A stretch of DNA of 64,000 nucleotides, from assembly GCF_026157065.1 (NCBI RefSeq), contig NZ_JANLGQ010000008.1, forward strand, positions 1 through 64,000, in the 5' to 3' direction. This document shows, in pieces, positions 26,203 to 35,301 of this stretch (position 1 is the stretch's first letter; each line of letters starts with the position of its first letter). The notes below the pieces were generated by a model, which saw nothing but the letters and a program-made list of their open reading frames with translations, did not search any database and was not told where the DNA came from. The translations under genes were made by a program, and so were the position numbers. Origin of the DNA: Enterococcus sp. HY326. Its GTDB lineage: Bacteria > Bacillota > Bacilli > Lactobacillales > Enterococcaceae.

Positions 26203-26298
26203 ACAAAAAAACGGCAAGAGCTGTCACCAACTCTCTTTTTCAAAAAACTTTTTTCTTTAAAAAGTTTTCGCAAAGAAATTGGTTATGCTCTTGCCGTT
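26203..26298 (-). terminator. Long three-tier hairpin terminator
   Basis: A perfect outer stem (AACGGCAAGAGC with GCTCTTGCCGTT) is followed inward by ACCAA/TTGGT and by AAAACTTTTT/AAAAAGTTTT. The minus-strand end runs into TTTTTTTGTTT. It ends the menA-ndh operon. At about 96 nt it is far longer than needed for termination. Confidence 0.85.
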
Positions 26299-26310
26299 GT
26301 TAGTCATATT

Positions 26311-27513
26311 TTAATGATATAAATCGAAGCGTCCTTTAGCGAGCATTTCTTTAATGCCGCCGGTTTCTAACAAGGAACGATCCAAAATTGCTTTTTTAAT
26401 AAAGGAAGCTGGGTAGCCTTTGACTTCAGCAGCACCTACTACACCAAAGGCATGGCTGTTGCCGATTGATGCCACTGACCCTAAAGATTTAAAGGTAAAA
26501 GGCGCAATCGTTTGGCCCTTTAAAGTTGCCAGTAGATGTTTGGCTGCATAATGGCCCATCTTCAAAGAAATTTGGGCTGTCGTTGGATAAGGCCGTTTGC
26601 TGGTGGCATCCATCACAGCAGAGACATCCCCAATTACATAAATATTTTCATGATCTGGTGCTGTCAAATGATCGGTGACAGTCACCCGACCTCGCCGTTG
26701 TTCAAAGCCTGATGCGCCAATGACATGACTGCCGCTGACACCAGTTGTCCAAATAATCGTTTTGGCGGTCAATTCTTTTAAAGCTTTGGTTTCTGCATCA
26801 TCTTGATAGACGACCGTGTCAGCTTTAATTTCTTTAATTGGTTTGCCAGTTAACAATTGAACACCCCAAGATTTCAAATGATCAATTCCATAAGCAGCCA
26901 ATTTTTCAGAAAACATTGGTAAAAGATGGTCAACCGCTTCGACACAATAAATTTGGATGTCTTCTGGTTTGACGCCAGCAATTTGCGCGTATTCTTTGCG
27001 GCCTTCTACTAAGGCACCCAAAAGCTCAATTCCGGTAAAGCCAGCACCGCAGACAACAATTTTCAAATAGTTCTCGTCTTTGGTTTCTTGATATTTTTGC
27101 ATCATTGCTAGAATATGCTGATGAACAGCAGCTGCCGTTTCAACATTGACCATTGGCAGTGCAAATTCTTCTACACCAGCAATGCCAAATGATTCTGACT
27201 CAAAGCCTAGTGCCACGATTAAATAATTGTAATTAATTTCTTTACCGTCTGCTAATAGAACCGTTTGCTTTTCAGCATCAATTTTAGTGACTTCGCCTTT
27301 GATAAAGGTCGTCTTGTGACTTTCTACCACATCTTCAATCAAATAGCTGATGGATTCTTTGGTCTGGGTACCTGCAGCAACCTCGTGCAAATCTGTGGCT
27401 TCGTAATGATAATCGTTTTTGTCAATCAATGTGATGTGTAAATCATCGGCCTTTTGCAGTGCTTTTAACGCCCGCAAACCAGCATAACCAGCTCCTAAAA
27501 TGACTACTTCCAT
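26311..27513 (-). CDS. ndh: Type II NADH dehydrogenase (NADH:quinone oxidoreductase)
   Basis: The 400-residue flavoprotein has an N-terminal FAD motif VVILGAGYAGLRALKAL, a second dinucleotide motif IVVCGAGFTGIELLGAL and the FAD-binding YVIGDVSA. It passes electrons from NADH to membrane quinone without proton pumping. The C-terminus (ILDRSLLETGGIKEMLAKG) is the membrane-binding end. GGAGGAAAATAAG precedes the ATG at 27513; the frame extends 11 codons further. It follows menA by 55 bp in one operon, pairing quinone synthesis with its reductase. Confidence 0.93.
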   Translation of the reverse strand: MEVVILGAGYAGLRALKALQKADDLHITLIDKNDYHYEATDLHEVAAGTQTKESISYLIEDVVESHKTTFIKGEVTKIDAEKQTVLLADGKEINYNYLIVALGFESESFGIAGVEEFALPMVNVETAAAVHQHILAMMQKYQETKDENYLKIVVCGAGFTGIELLGALVEGRKEYAQIAGVKPEDIQIYCVEAVDHLLPMFSEKLAAYGIDHLKSWGVQLLTGKPIKEIKADTVVYQDDAETKALKELTAKTIIWTTGVSGSHVIGASGFEQRRGRVTVTDHLTAPDHENIYVIGDVSAVMDATSKRPYPTTAQISLKMGHYAAKHLLATLKGQTIAPFTFKSLGSVASIGNSHAFGVVGAAEVKGYPASFIKKAILDRSLLETGGIKEMLAKGRFDLYH

Positions 27514-27568
27514 CTTATTTTCCTCCTCCAATTTAGTGACAGGCAACCTTGTCTATCATTTTGCTAAC

Positions 27569-28468
27569 TTAAAACATGCCCATTGCAAAGGTGACCACTT
27601 GAACCAGTGCGCCAATCGCCAAAATCCGCACAGCATTGATAAAAGTTTGACTTTTAATCTGAACTTTTAAAAAGCTGCGAATTTGTTTTACAATCACTGG
27701 CAAGGCTAAAAAGCTTAATAGCATGGTCCACGGAGAGATACCGAAGACGACAGCTAAAATTAAGGCCACCCCTGCAATTAAGTTCATTAATAAGAATAAC
27801 GCTAAAGCGCGTTTTTTTCCAAGATAATGAACGATTGTGAAGCGATTATTTTTTTCGTCCTCTTCTAAGTCGCAAATATTATTGGCTAACATCAAGTTAG
27901 CAATCCACATTGTGTTAGGTAAAGCAATTAAAGCAATCGAGCCTAGCGTCGCAAAATTCCATTGAAACATGTCAGAGGTATTCAGATAAACACAGATGAG
28001 AGAAATCATCATACCCATTGTAAAGCCGGAAAAAAATTCTCCAAGAGGTAAACTCGACAATGGCTTTGGTCCGGAAGAGTAAAAAATCCCCACTAGGTAA
28101 CAATAAAGCCCCATAAAAAACAGCGGCCAGCCGACATAATAAGCCAGGACAATCCCCATGACAGCCGAAATTACAATCATCGTCACCATTATGTTAAAAA
28201 CTAATTTCAAGGATAGATTTTCCCGACCGATAATATTGGTTTTTTCCCGATAATCATGGACTTCGGTGGCGTGGTGGTAATCATTGTAATTATCTAAAAT
28301 ATCGACCGCCATATTAAAAATCACCATTGCGATGAAGTACAACACCACATAGCCCACCCGCACCTCGTGATAATTGTACCAGCTGTAACAAAGGCCGATA
28401 AAAAACGGCAAAATACTCGCCGTTTTTGCTTTTATTTCCACTAATTCTAAAAATACTGATAATTTCAT
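27569..28468 (-). CDS. menA: UbiA-family prenyltransferase, MenA-like
   Basis: The 299-residue protein has about nine hydrophobic segments and two Asp-rich motifs of polyprenyl transferases: MAVDILDNYNDYHHA and NICDLEEDEKNNRFT. It should attach a polyprenyl chain to 1,4-dihydroxy-2-naphthoate for demethylmenaquinone. The long frame starts at 28582, but AAGGAGCAGGAA precedes the ATG at 28468, and a promoter at 28579-28607 overlaps the upstream start. The polyprenyl diphosphate synthase that supplies its substrate is divergently placed. Confidence 0.9.
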   Translation of the reverse strand: MKLSVFLELVEIKAKTASILPFFIGLCYSWYNYHEVRVGYVVLYFIAMVIFNMAVDILDNYNDYHHATEVHDYREKTNIIGRENLSLKLVFNIMVTMIVISAVMGIVLAYYVGWPLFFMGLYCYLVGIFYSSGPKPLSSLPLGEFFSGFTMGMMISLICVYLNTSDMFQWNFATLGSIALIALPNTMWIANLMLANNICDLEEDEKNNRFTIVHYLGKKRALALFLLMNLIAGVALILAVVFGISPWTMLLSFLALPVIVKQIRSFLKVQIKSQTFINAVRILAIGALVQVVTFAMGMF

Positions 28469-28578
28469 TTCCTGCTCCTTTTTTGTTTCTCCCCGTTCTC
28501 TGCAAGTAAAAGCTTCCTTCTTTATTTTCAACCAAAAGAATCTTGGCAGATTAATTGTATTTCCGATAACTTCCATGT

Positions 28579-28607
28579 ACAATAAAGCCGTACTAGCCGA
28601 CTGTCAA
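28579..28607 (-). promoter_or_regulatory. Promoter of the menA-ndh operon
   Basis: On the minus strand a consensus TTGACA (28602-28607), 17-bp spacer and TATTGT (28579-28584). The implied leader is about 105 nt. This rules out the longer menA start at 28582, which would fall inside the -10 box. Confidence 0.75.
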
Positions 28608-28687
28608 AGGTGGACTAGCTTTTTCTTTGTTTGCTTAAAAACAATTGCATTACGGCGTCATAGCTGGAGTTGAGAAAGGATTTACAC

Positions 28688-29668
28688 ATGTTTTCTTATT
28701 GGGATCAATACCCTAATATTAATACCCGTCTAACTGAGGTTTGTCAATTAATTGAACAGCGACTGACGGTCCGCAACCGGGAAATCTCGGCGGCCTTTTT
28801 AAAAATGAATCGCTCCGGTGGCAAACTTCTGCGCCCGGCTTTCTTTTATATCTTTGCAGAAATGGGTGAAAACGCGCCTGCGGATGCACAAAATTTAGTT
28901 AAAGTGGCGGCATCTTTAGAGCTATTGCATATGGCAAGCTTAATTCATGACGATATCATTGATGATTCTCCCTTGCGACGAAGCACAATTACCCTGCAAG
29001 CGGAATTTGGTAAAGATATTGCTGTCTATGCCGGCGATTACTTATTTACAGTCTTCTTTGAATTGGTGACAGAAGCCATCGACAAGCAAAGTTTATTATT
29101 GCGCAATGCCCGTTCAATGAAAAATCTGCTTTTGGGCGAATTGGACCAGATGAACAGCCGCTTCAATGCCGAAGAAACGCTGGCGGATTATTTTCAAACG
29201 ATTGACGGCAAAACAGCGGAATTATTTGCCTTAAGTTGTTTGGAGGGAGCTTATTTTGCTGGCTTGACCGAAGAAGTTCAGCAGCTAGCAGAAAATATCG
29301 GCCGCAATATCGGTTTAGCCTTTCAAATTTACGATGATATTTTAGATTATACGGCGACATCTGCTGAGCTGCATAAACCAATTTTAGAGGATTTGGCTCA
29401 AGGTGTTTACACGCTGCCACTGCTTTTGGCTAAAGAAAAAAATCCCGCAGACTTCAGCGATTACTTTGAAAAAGGGCATTTAATCAGCGAAACTGAAGCC
29501 AAAAAAATTGCGCAATTGGTAGTAGCTAATGATGGTGTCTTGGCGGCCAAAAAATATGCCAACGATTTTTCAGCCCAAGCACTGGCAGATATTGAAAAAC
29601 TGCCAGCAGGGAAATCAAAAAAACAATTATTGAAACTAACGAAGTTATTGTTGAAACGCAGTCATTAA
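28688..29668 (+). CDS. hepT: Polyprenyl (heptaprenyl-type) diphosphate synthase catalytic subunit
   Basis: The 326-residue trans-prenyltransferase elongates farnesyl diphosphate with isopentenyl diphosphate. The first Asp-rich motif is LIHDDIIDDSPLRRS and the second is FQIYDDILDY, with GGKLLRP upstream. The ATG at 28688 follows AAAGGA; a TTG six codons earlier is less likely. The product chain length cannot be fixed from sequence. It is divergent from menA-ndh and likely supplies the quinone side chain. Confidence 0.92.
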   Translation: MFSYWDQYPNINTRLTEVCQLIEQRLTVRNREISAAFLKMNRSGGKLLRPAFFYIFAEMGENAPADAQNLVKVAASLELLHMASLIHDDIIDDSPLRRSTITLQAEFGKDIAVYAGDYLFTVFFELVTEAIDKQSLLLRNARSMKNLLLGELDQMNSRFNAEETLADYFQTIDGKTAELFALSCLEGAYFAGLTEEVQQLAENIGRNIGLAFQIYDDILDYTATSAELHKPILEDLAQGVYTLPLLLAKEKNPADFSDYFEKGHLISETEAKKIAQLVVANDGVLAAKKYANDFSAQALADIEKLPAGKSKKQLLKLTKLLLKRSH

Positions 29669-29708
29669 AAAACAGTGAAGGGGCAATAGCGCCCTTCACT
29701 GTTTTTTT
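29666..29708 (+). terminator. Terminator of hepT
   Basis: AAACAGTGAAGGG pairs with CCCTTCACTGTTT, then a T run. The remaining gap to 29858 shows nothing I can name. Confidence 0.9.
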
Positions 29709-29858
29709 GCTTTATTTAACTACATCAGCTACTGGATAGCCAAACTAACCAACTGCAACAGAAGTTATTTCTGATAGCTGAATTTTGTTTTTGTTTACTC
29801 CTCTGTTTGAGATATTTCCCAAACATTTTTCCCAGTCAAAACAAGCTAGTCGTTTGAA

Positions 29859-30605
29859 CTAATCTTTAGTAAAACCAAATTTACGATAGCTCACCATAAA
29901 AATAGCGATAGCGACAACAAAGCTGCCGAATAGAACTAGCCAATCTTGCGTGGCAAGAGCTCCTCGATTACCTTCTGAAATCGAGGTAATTAAATTGGTG
30001 ACCACGCCTGTATAAAGAAAATCACTAAATGTTTTCAATCCATCCACCATCGTCGAAAACATCGGAATCATCATCAAAACTAGCATAATCATCGTTGCAA
30101 TATTTCCAGAAGACATTTGGTTTTTGGCAAATAAACCAATGACCATACCAATCACACAGCTGATAAGACTGGCGATAGCTGTAACCACCATAAACAGCGG
30201 AATATTAATCAAGTTTAAATCCAAGCCGCTTAAAAACAACACACAGACATTAATCACTAGAGACACACAGAAGGTCGGAACAACCGCTGCAATAAAATAT
30301 TCCAAACTACTGACAGAAGAGGTCATCAAGACCCGCAGTGTATTTTTTTCTTTTTCCTTAGCCAGCATGTTAGCCGGCATCAACAGAGAAATCATCACAA
30401 TATTAAAGGTGACCCCTAAATTTAAGACCATGCTAAAAATAGAGGTTGGCGGTGTTTCTCCAGCCAGCATATTTTCATACAACAGACGAAAGCCAACTAC
30501 CATTGCCGGCACTAAGATAGCGCTCAGCAAAAAGGTTTTATTTTTCAGCAATTCTTTAAATTTGAAAATAGTTAAGGTGCCGGTTTTTTGTAGTGACATA
30601 TTCAT
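29859..30605 (-). CDS. ABC-2 type transporter permease
   Basis: The 248-residue protein has six hydrophobic segments, with the amphipathic stretch FKFKELLKNKTFLLSAIL at the N-terminus and the ABC-2 motif LLMPANMLAKEKEKNTLRVLM after the second helix. This is a half-size exporter permease. It overlaps the preceding ATPase gene as TAATG, so the two are translated together. Related two-gene exporters carry antimicrobial peptides, lipids or sodium; no substrate is visible. It is the last gene of the two-component locus. Confidence 0.88.
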   Translation of the reverse strand: MNMSLQKTGTLTIFKFKELLKNKTFLLSAILVPAMVVGFRLLYENMLAGETPPTSIFSMVLNLGVTFNIVMISLLMPANMLAKEKEKNTLRVLMTSSVSSLEYFIAAVVPTFCVSLVINVCVLFLSGLDLNLINIPLFMVVTAIASLISCVIGMVIGLFAKNQMSSGNIATMIMLVLMMIPMFSTMVDGLKTFSDFLYTGVVTNLITSISEGNRGALATQDWLVLFGSFVVAIAIFMVSYRKFGFTKD

Positions 30606-31453
30606 TAGCTTAACTCCCTTCCAGTAACTTCTAAAAAGACTGATTCCAGTGTCGGTTCACAGGAATGAATGGTTTCTAATAAATCTTCTGAAATCCATTC
30701 GGAAATCTGGCGGATATTTTCCGGTGTCTGTTCCAGTACGTACTCTTCGTTGGAATTAAGCATCACCCGGTATTGCTTGTTAGTGTTATAGCGCAGACAA
30801 ACTTCCTGAGGAGTGCCAAACTCAACAATGTGCCCTTCATTTAATAAAGCCACATGATTGCATAGCTTGGTGGCTTCCTCCATATTATGAGTGGTCAGAA
30901 AAATCCCCATCCCCGCTTCTTTTAATTCCAGCAGTAAACGATGAATCTCAAGTGCTGTGGTGGGATCTAGCCCAGAAGTTGGTTCATCTAAAAATAAAAG
31001 TCTCGGCTGATGCAAAACGGCCCGAGCTAAAATCAACCGCTGCCCTTGGCCTTTGGATAATTTTCCCGCCAATTGCTTTTTTTGTTCGGTCAATCCAACG
31101 CGATCAATTAAGTCGTTGACCCGTTCTTTTTTAACCTTAAGTAAATTGGCAAACAGCATCAAGTTATCCAACACGCTGAATTCTTCATAAAAACCAGAGG
31201 CATCTGTAACAATGCCGATTTGTTCATAAATTTTTTCGTTGATTTTACGGGTGTCTTGACCTAGGATAACCGCTTCTCCACTCGTTTGCGTCATTTGTCC
31301 TGTTAAAATTTTGATAGTGGTCGTTTTCCCGGCTCCAGATGGTCCTAAAAATCCTAAAATTTCGCCTTCTGAAATGGTCATATTAATATCCTTTAAGGCT
31401 TCTTTGTTGCCAAAGCTTTTGGAAATATGTTTTAACTTTAATAATTGCGTCAT
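30605..31453 (-). CDS. ABC transporter ATP-binding protein
   Basis: The 282-residue ATPase has Walker A GPSGAGKTTT, signature LSKGQGQRLILARAVL, Walker B LLFLDEPTSGLDP and the H-loop TTHNMEE. The order is that of drug/bacteriocin-type CcmA-like ATPases that pair with ABC-2 permeases. Stop and start overlap with the permease. It lies 92 bp downstream of the kinase at 31546-32919, behind a terminator, and has its own putative promoter. Confidence 0.92.
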   Translation of the reverse strand: MTQLLKLKHISKSFGNKEALKDINMTISEGEILGFLGPSGAGKTTTIKILTGQMTQTSGEAVILGQDTRKINEKIYEQIGIVTDASGFYEEFSVLDNLMLFANLLKVKKERVNDLIDRVGLTEQKKQLAGKLSKGQGQRLILARAVLHQPRLLFLDEPTSGLDPTTALEIHRLLLELKEAGMGIFLTTHNMEEATKLCNHVALLNEGHIVEFGTPQEVCLRYNTNKQYRVMLNSNEEYVLEQTPENIRQISEWISEDLLETIHSCEPTLESVFLEVTGRELS

Positions 31454-31470
31454 CTTTTTCAGCTCCTTTG

Positions 31471-31514
31471 ATAATAGTTTAGAGCTGTCACCCTTTAAAT
31501 GGCAGTAACTGTCA
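31471..31514 (-). promoter_or_regulatory. Putative regulated promoter of the ABC exporter genes
   Basis: On the minus strand two copies of TGACAGYT (TGACAGTTAC at 31505-31514 and TGACAGCT at 31483-31490) are followed by a TATTAT -10 box (31471-31476). The repeated ACAGTT-like element resembles sites for LytTR response regulators, and one is encoded just upstream. The 24-bp offset between copies is slightly longer than usual, so the assignment is tentative. Confidence 0.4.
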
Positions 31515-31547
31515 AAAAAAGACCGAATTTTGTCATTTTCGGTCTTT
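31514..31547 (-). terminator. Terminator of the kinase gene
   Basis: AAAGACCGAA pairs with TTCGGTCTTT and is followed by TTTT on the minus strand. The stem includes the kinase stop codon. Confidence 0.8.
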
Positions 31548-32919
31548 AATAGTTAAATTTAGTTTTGCCAATCGTCAAAATTTGAATGAATTGTCCGTCT
31601 TTAAGGCGAGTCTCACTGACGATATGAGGGTAACGAGACAAAATTTCCTTGAGATTGGCTAATCCTAAGCCGCGATTTTCCCCTTTGGTTGAATAGCCAC
31701 TCTGCCAGATTTTTTGCAAATCCAAGGATGAATTTTCAATGGGATTTTTTACTAAGATAATCAGCTCTTCCTCTTTGATAAAAACAACCTGCACTTGTTT
31801 TTTCTCAGCTTTTGCGGCAGCTTCAAGTGCATTGTCCAATAAAATTCCTAGACTTCGCAGCAAATCACTGCTCTCCATGGCAATCGAAGCAATCGGTTCA
31901 AATGCTTCAATTATCAGCTGTACGCCACTTTTTTCACCGGCGACGATTTTAGTCATCAAGAGAGTCTTGACTTCAATATTTTTTATATTGGTCAGCTGAT
32001 TGGCCTGTTGAATACTCAGCTGCAGACCTTGATCCATTTTCATCAGTTTTTGGCTGATGTATTTCTGCGCTGCTTGTAAATCCCCCGCCTCCATGTGGGC
32101 GTAAGCCCCAACCGCAACATTTTTATAATCATGTTGAATTTTACGCAGCTCCTGTTGAATGTTCTCCAAACGGTTAACATAGATTTGCTGCTGCTGTACT
32201 AAGAGCTCTGAATTTTTTAAGCGCTGCTCTCTAAAGTACTGCCAAAAAAGAAAAAAACTTAACGCTAGTACTAACAAATAAGAAGCGCCCCAAAAAATCA
32301 GTGTCATCATGGATTGATTTTGCGCAGTCTGCAAAACTGAGTGGATGATAACTTGCAAAATAAAATAAACTATAAGACTGATGATAAATGTAAAGTTGGG
32401 AAAGGCTAAAACCTTTTGGAAAACATGAAAGGACTTCCTTCTAGAAAACCATTGAAAAAAGAAAATGATGGCCGCAGCAGACAATAGCCCATCTCCTAAA
32501 ACATAAGCATAATATCCCAAAGTGGTGTTTAAAAAAGATTGGAGTAAAAGCCGCAGAATGGCCGCTGAAAAAACTTGGAAAAAACTGGCAAATAACGACA
32601 CACAGACAAAAATAAAAAAGATGATTCGCTTTTTGACCTGCGGAAAAATGTACTGGTGAACAAAAATACCAACGATTGTTGTCGTCATATCCACTGCCAT
32701 AATAATGGCAGTAAAGCCCAACCAAGTTTGAATTTCTAGAACAGGCAGGTAAGCTATCATGGCTGTCAGACCGCCGTAAAGAGATAGTCCGGCGTAAATC
32801 AGCCACTTATATTTTCTAGGGCTGGCCGTCCGGGTCAAATTACGAATACCTATATAAATACCCACCTGCCAGCTAAAATTCATAATGGTTGTGATGAGCA
32901 CAACACTGATTAATCCCAT
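31546..32919 (-). CDS. GHKL sensor histidine kinase (quorum-sensing type), copy 1
   Basis: The 457-residue protein has an N-terminal membrane domain of about six or seven helices (residues 1-215) and a coiled coil (215-250). The phosphorylated His lies in LRKIQHDYKN and a GHKL ATPase domain follows, with LLDNALEAA (N box) and GENRGLGLANLKEI (G box). This is the AgrC/ComD-like HPK10 class that senses peptides. Its ATG overlaps the response regulator end by 10 bp. It is a clear paralogue of the kinase at 33876-35231. Confidence 0.92.
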   Translation of the reverse strand: MGLISVVLITTIMNFSWQVGIYIGIRNLTRTASPRKYKWLIYAGLSLYGGLTAMIAYLPVLEIQTWLGFTAIIMAVDMTTTIVGIFVHQYIFPQVKKRIIFFIFVCVSLFASFFQVFSAAILRLLLQSFLNTTLGYYAYVLGDGLLSAAAIIFFFQWFSRRKSFHVFQKVLAFPNFTFIISLIVYFILQVIIHSVLQTAQNQSMMTLIFWGASYLLVLALSFFLFWQYFREQRLKNSELLVQQQQIYVNRLENIQQELRKIQHDYKNVAVGAYAHMEAGDLQAAQKYISQKLMKMDQGLQLSIQQANQLTNIKNIEVKTLLMTKIVAGEKSGVQLIIEAFEPIASIAMESSDLLRSLGILLDNALEAAAKAEKKQVQVVFIKEEELIILVKNPIENSSLDLQKIWQSGYSTKGENRGLGLANLKEILSRYPHIVSETRLKDGQFIQILTIGKTKFNY

Positions 32920-33671
32920 AACAGCCCCTCATTTTTGTGGAGTGCCAAGTATTCCTTTAAGGCCCGCTTGCCTTGTCGGGATAATAAGCAGGTGGCGTTA
33001 TTTTGCATAACCAATTGATTGTCGCCAAAATTAATTTCTGCGATACTGCTGGCCTTAACCAAATAAGAGCGATGAACTTTAATAAAATCAGCGCCGACTT
33101 CCTCTTGAACCTTTTTCAACTCTCCACGAAATTCAATCCGGCGATTTTTCGAATGAAGGACTAGCCGATGGGGAGCAGCTGTTTCAAAAAAAATTATTTC
33201 AGCTAGCGGGATTTGATAACTCGTATCCCCTTTAATCGTATAATAGGTCTGTTCACTGCTAGTATCACTAGAAATCAGTTGATTGATGTCACTCAAACAT
33301 TGCTGCACCTGCTGTTTTAATAATTCTGGCTGATCTTTTTCTAAATAGCTCATCGCTTCTAGCCGATATTTAAAAGTTTCAAAAATCAGCTCTTCATGGG
33401 TGGTGACAAAGACTAAAAAGCCTCTAGCATCCAGCTTGCGGATTTCTTTGGCCAACGTAAAGCCGTTATAATCCGGATGCTGTAAATCAACATCAAAGAA
33501 ATAAATTGCCGGCTGCTGCTGATTTTCCCGATGTTTAATCACTGCACAAGGGTCAGCTGTTGCCAAGACAATCTCCATATCATAATCATAAATCAATAAA
33601 AAATTTTCAATCATCTTTTGAAGAAATTCACGGGCTGGCCGCTCATCCTCACAAATATAAATTGGTACCAT
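32910..33671 (-). CDS. LytTR-family response regulator (AgrA/ComE-like)
   Basis: The 253-residue protein has a receiver domain (1-130) with acidic pocket CEDERPAR, phosphoacceptor Asp in IYFFDVDLQ and Lys in YLEKDQPE. A LytTR DNA-binding domain follows (about 145-245) with IIFFETAAPHRLVLH, EFRGELKKVQEEV and FIKVHRSYLVKASSI. Such regulators bind pairs of ACAGTT-like repeats. The start is supported by AGGAG 7 nt before the ATG. It is coupled to kinase 1 by overlap, and kinase 2 lies 204 bp upstream on the same strand. Confidence 0.94.
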   Translation of the reverse strand: MVPIYICEDERPAREFLQKMIENFLLIYDYDMEIVLATADPCAVIKHRENQQQPAIYFFDVDLQHPDYNGFTLAKEIRKLDARGFLVFVTTHEELIFETFKYRLEAMSYLEKDQPELLKQQVQQCLSDINQLISSDTSSEQTYYTIKGDTSYQIPLAEIIFFETAAPHRLVLHSKNRRIEFRGELKKVQEEVGADFIKVHRSYLVKASSIAEINFGDNQLVMQNNATCLLSRQGKRALKEYLALHKNEGLLWD

Positions 33672-33875
33672 CCCAACACTCCTATAATCCTTTTCCTTTT
33701 TCTAACTAGCAATAACCTTCAAAGCAACAAAGAATCAGACTGTGCCCTCAGCAAAAGCAGATACAAAATTATTTTCAGGTAAAATAGCAAAACATTGGAT
33801 AACAACCTTATTACCATCCGTGCTATTTTGAATACAATTATCGCTCAAAAAATGCTAATAAATTTATTACAAAAC

Positions 33876-35231
33876 CTAGCTAGCTTTCGTACCATGTAAT
33901 AGCAAAATCTGATGCAAATAACCAGCCTCAAGGCGAGTTTCCACCAAGAAATTATGATGACGGTAACTAATTTCTTTGAGAATGCTCAGACCTAAACCAC
34001 GATTGCTGCCCTTTGTTGAATAACCAGCTTGAAAGATTTTTTGCAAATCCACCTGCTGGCAAGTGGCATTCTTAATACTCATCGTCAAGACTGCTGATTC
34101 CTGTAAAAGCAGCATCTGCACTGTTTTATCTTCTGCTGCTTCCGCCGCCTCAATCGCATTGTCCAATACGATTCCTAAACAACGTAATAAATCACTAATC
34201 TCCATTGCCACATTGGTAACCGGCAGCAGCACTTCCAAGGTCATAACAACGCCTTTTTGCTCCGCCAGTAGTAGCTTGCTCAATAGCAAAGTCTTCAATT
34301 CAGCGACTTCAACCTGTGCCAATTGGTTCATTTGCTGAATGTCCAATTGCAAATTTTCGTCCAGTTGCAAAAATTTTTCGTTTAGATATTTTTTAGCCCC
34401 CGCTAAGTCTCCCGCCTCCACTTGCGCATAGAGGCCCGTAGCGACATTTTTATAATCATGGTGGACTTTGCGCAGCTCCAATTGAACTTTTTCTAAGCGA
34501 TGCAAATAATTTTGCTGTTGCAGGCGTAATAACTCTGCATTCGCAAATTTCTTTTCTCGAAAATACTGCCAAAAAATCGTAAAAATCACGAGAATCAAAA
34601 AAAGATTGTTTAAGGCATAAAGGGGACGCCAAAATTCTACTTTTTCAATTAGAAAGTTCGTGAAAAACGAAATAGCTGTTTCTAAGACAAAATAAGCGAC
34701 CATAAAAATGAAAATAAAACGAAAGGAGGGGAGGCTTTGTCTTAGCACCGTATAAAAATTGCTGCGTTTTAATAGGATTAAGATGGCTATTATCCCTAAA
34801 GACGGCCCGACTGTCAAAAGGAGTTTCACAAGATAAGGAAAAGCTGTTGCATTAAAAAAATTGGGTACAATGATGTTTTGCAGGCTTTCGACAAATTCAG
34901 CGGCAGCCAATAAGAAAACACCAGCAGAAAAAATAACCCTTCTGGTAATAAGGGGGTACAAATAGTGAATGAAATAAGCTTGAACTATTTGCATTAATAC
35001 CGCCATCACCATCACAAACACGCTGAGGTCGTAGTAGCCCTTTTCTTCAATTTCAGAAAAAACTAAGGAACATCCCAATATGGAACTAGCTAAGGCATAG
35101 CCTAAGTATAGCAACGGCTTAAAGGAGCGCTGACTTGGCACACCATTTAATTGCTTCACAAAAGTAGCAATCATCACTAATTGTCCTAAAAGATATCCCC
35201 AGTTTGAAACAACATAGGCTGCATAACTCAA
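33876..35231 (-). CDS. GHKL sensor histidine kinase, copy 2 (no dedicated regulator)
   Basis: The 451-residue protein has the same layout as kinase 1: about six membrane helices (1-220), coiled coil, His motif LRKVHHDYKN, N box VLDNAIEAAEAA and G box GSNRGLGLSILKEI. Segments such as the QAYFIHYLYP region and KKYLNEKF also align, so the pair arose by duplication. The start is a TTG at 35231, preceded by AAGGGGGG. It has no separate response regulator; the only one nearby is at 32910-33671. The 204 bp between 33671 and 33876 hold no convincing gene. Confidence 0.9.
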   Translation of the reverse strand: MSYAAYVVSNWGYLLGQLVMIATFVKQLNGVPSQRSFKPLLYLGYALASSILGCSLVFSEIEEKGYYDLSVFVMVMAVLMQIVQAYFIHYLYPLITRRVIFSAGVFLLAAAEFVESLQNIIVPNFFNATAFPYLVKLLLTVGPSLGIIAILILLKRSNFYTVLRQSLPSFRFIFIFMVAYFVLETAISFFTNFLIEKVEFWRPLYALNNLFLILVIFTIFWQYFREKKFANAELLRLQQQNYLHRLEKVQLELRKVHHDYKNVATGLYAQVEAGDLAGAKKYLNEKFLQLDENLQLDIQQMNQLAQVEVAELKTLLLSKLLLAEQKGVVMTLEVLLPVTNVAMEISDLLRCLGIVLDNAIEAAEAAEDKTVQMLLLQESAVLTMSIKNATCQQVDLQKIFQAGYSTKGSNRGLGLSILKEISYRHHNFLVETRLEAGYLHQILLLHGTKAS

Positions 35232-35271
35232 GTCAGTCCCCCCTTTTACTTAAACTAAAACACGACAAAAA

Positions 35272-35301
35272 TTTCTAGAACAACTATCAGACAGTTGTCA
35301 A
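35272..35301 (-). promoter_or_regulatory. Putative promoter/operator of kinase 2
   Basis: On the minus strand TTGACA (35296-35301) is followed after 18 bp by TAGAAA (35272-35277). The spacer is nearly filled by the inverted repeat ACAACT...AGTTGT (35280-35298). A related copy, GACAATTATC, lies at 35330. Dyad plus repeat suggest a regulator site, possibly for the LytTR protein. Confidence 0.4.

Noticed and set aside
33672-33875. Short hydrophobic frame between the response regulator and kinase 2
   Set aside because: The best ATG has no ribosome site and a TTG alternative is directly behind a stop; no conservation cue.
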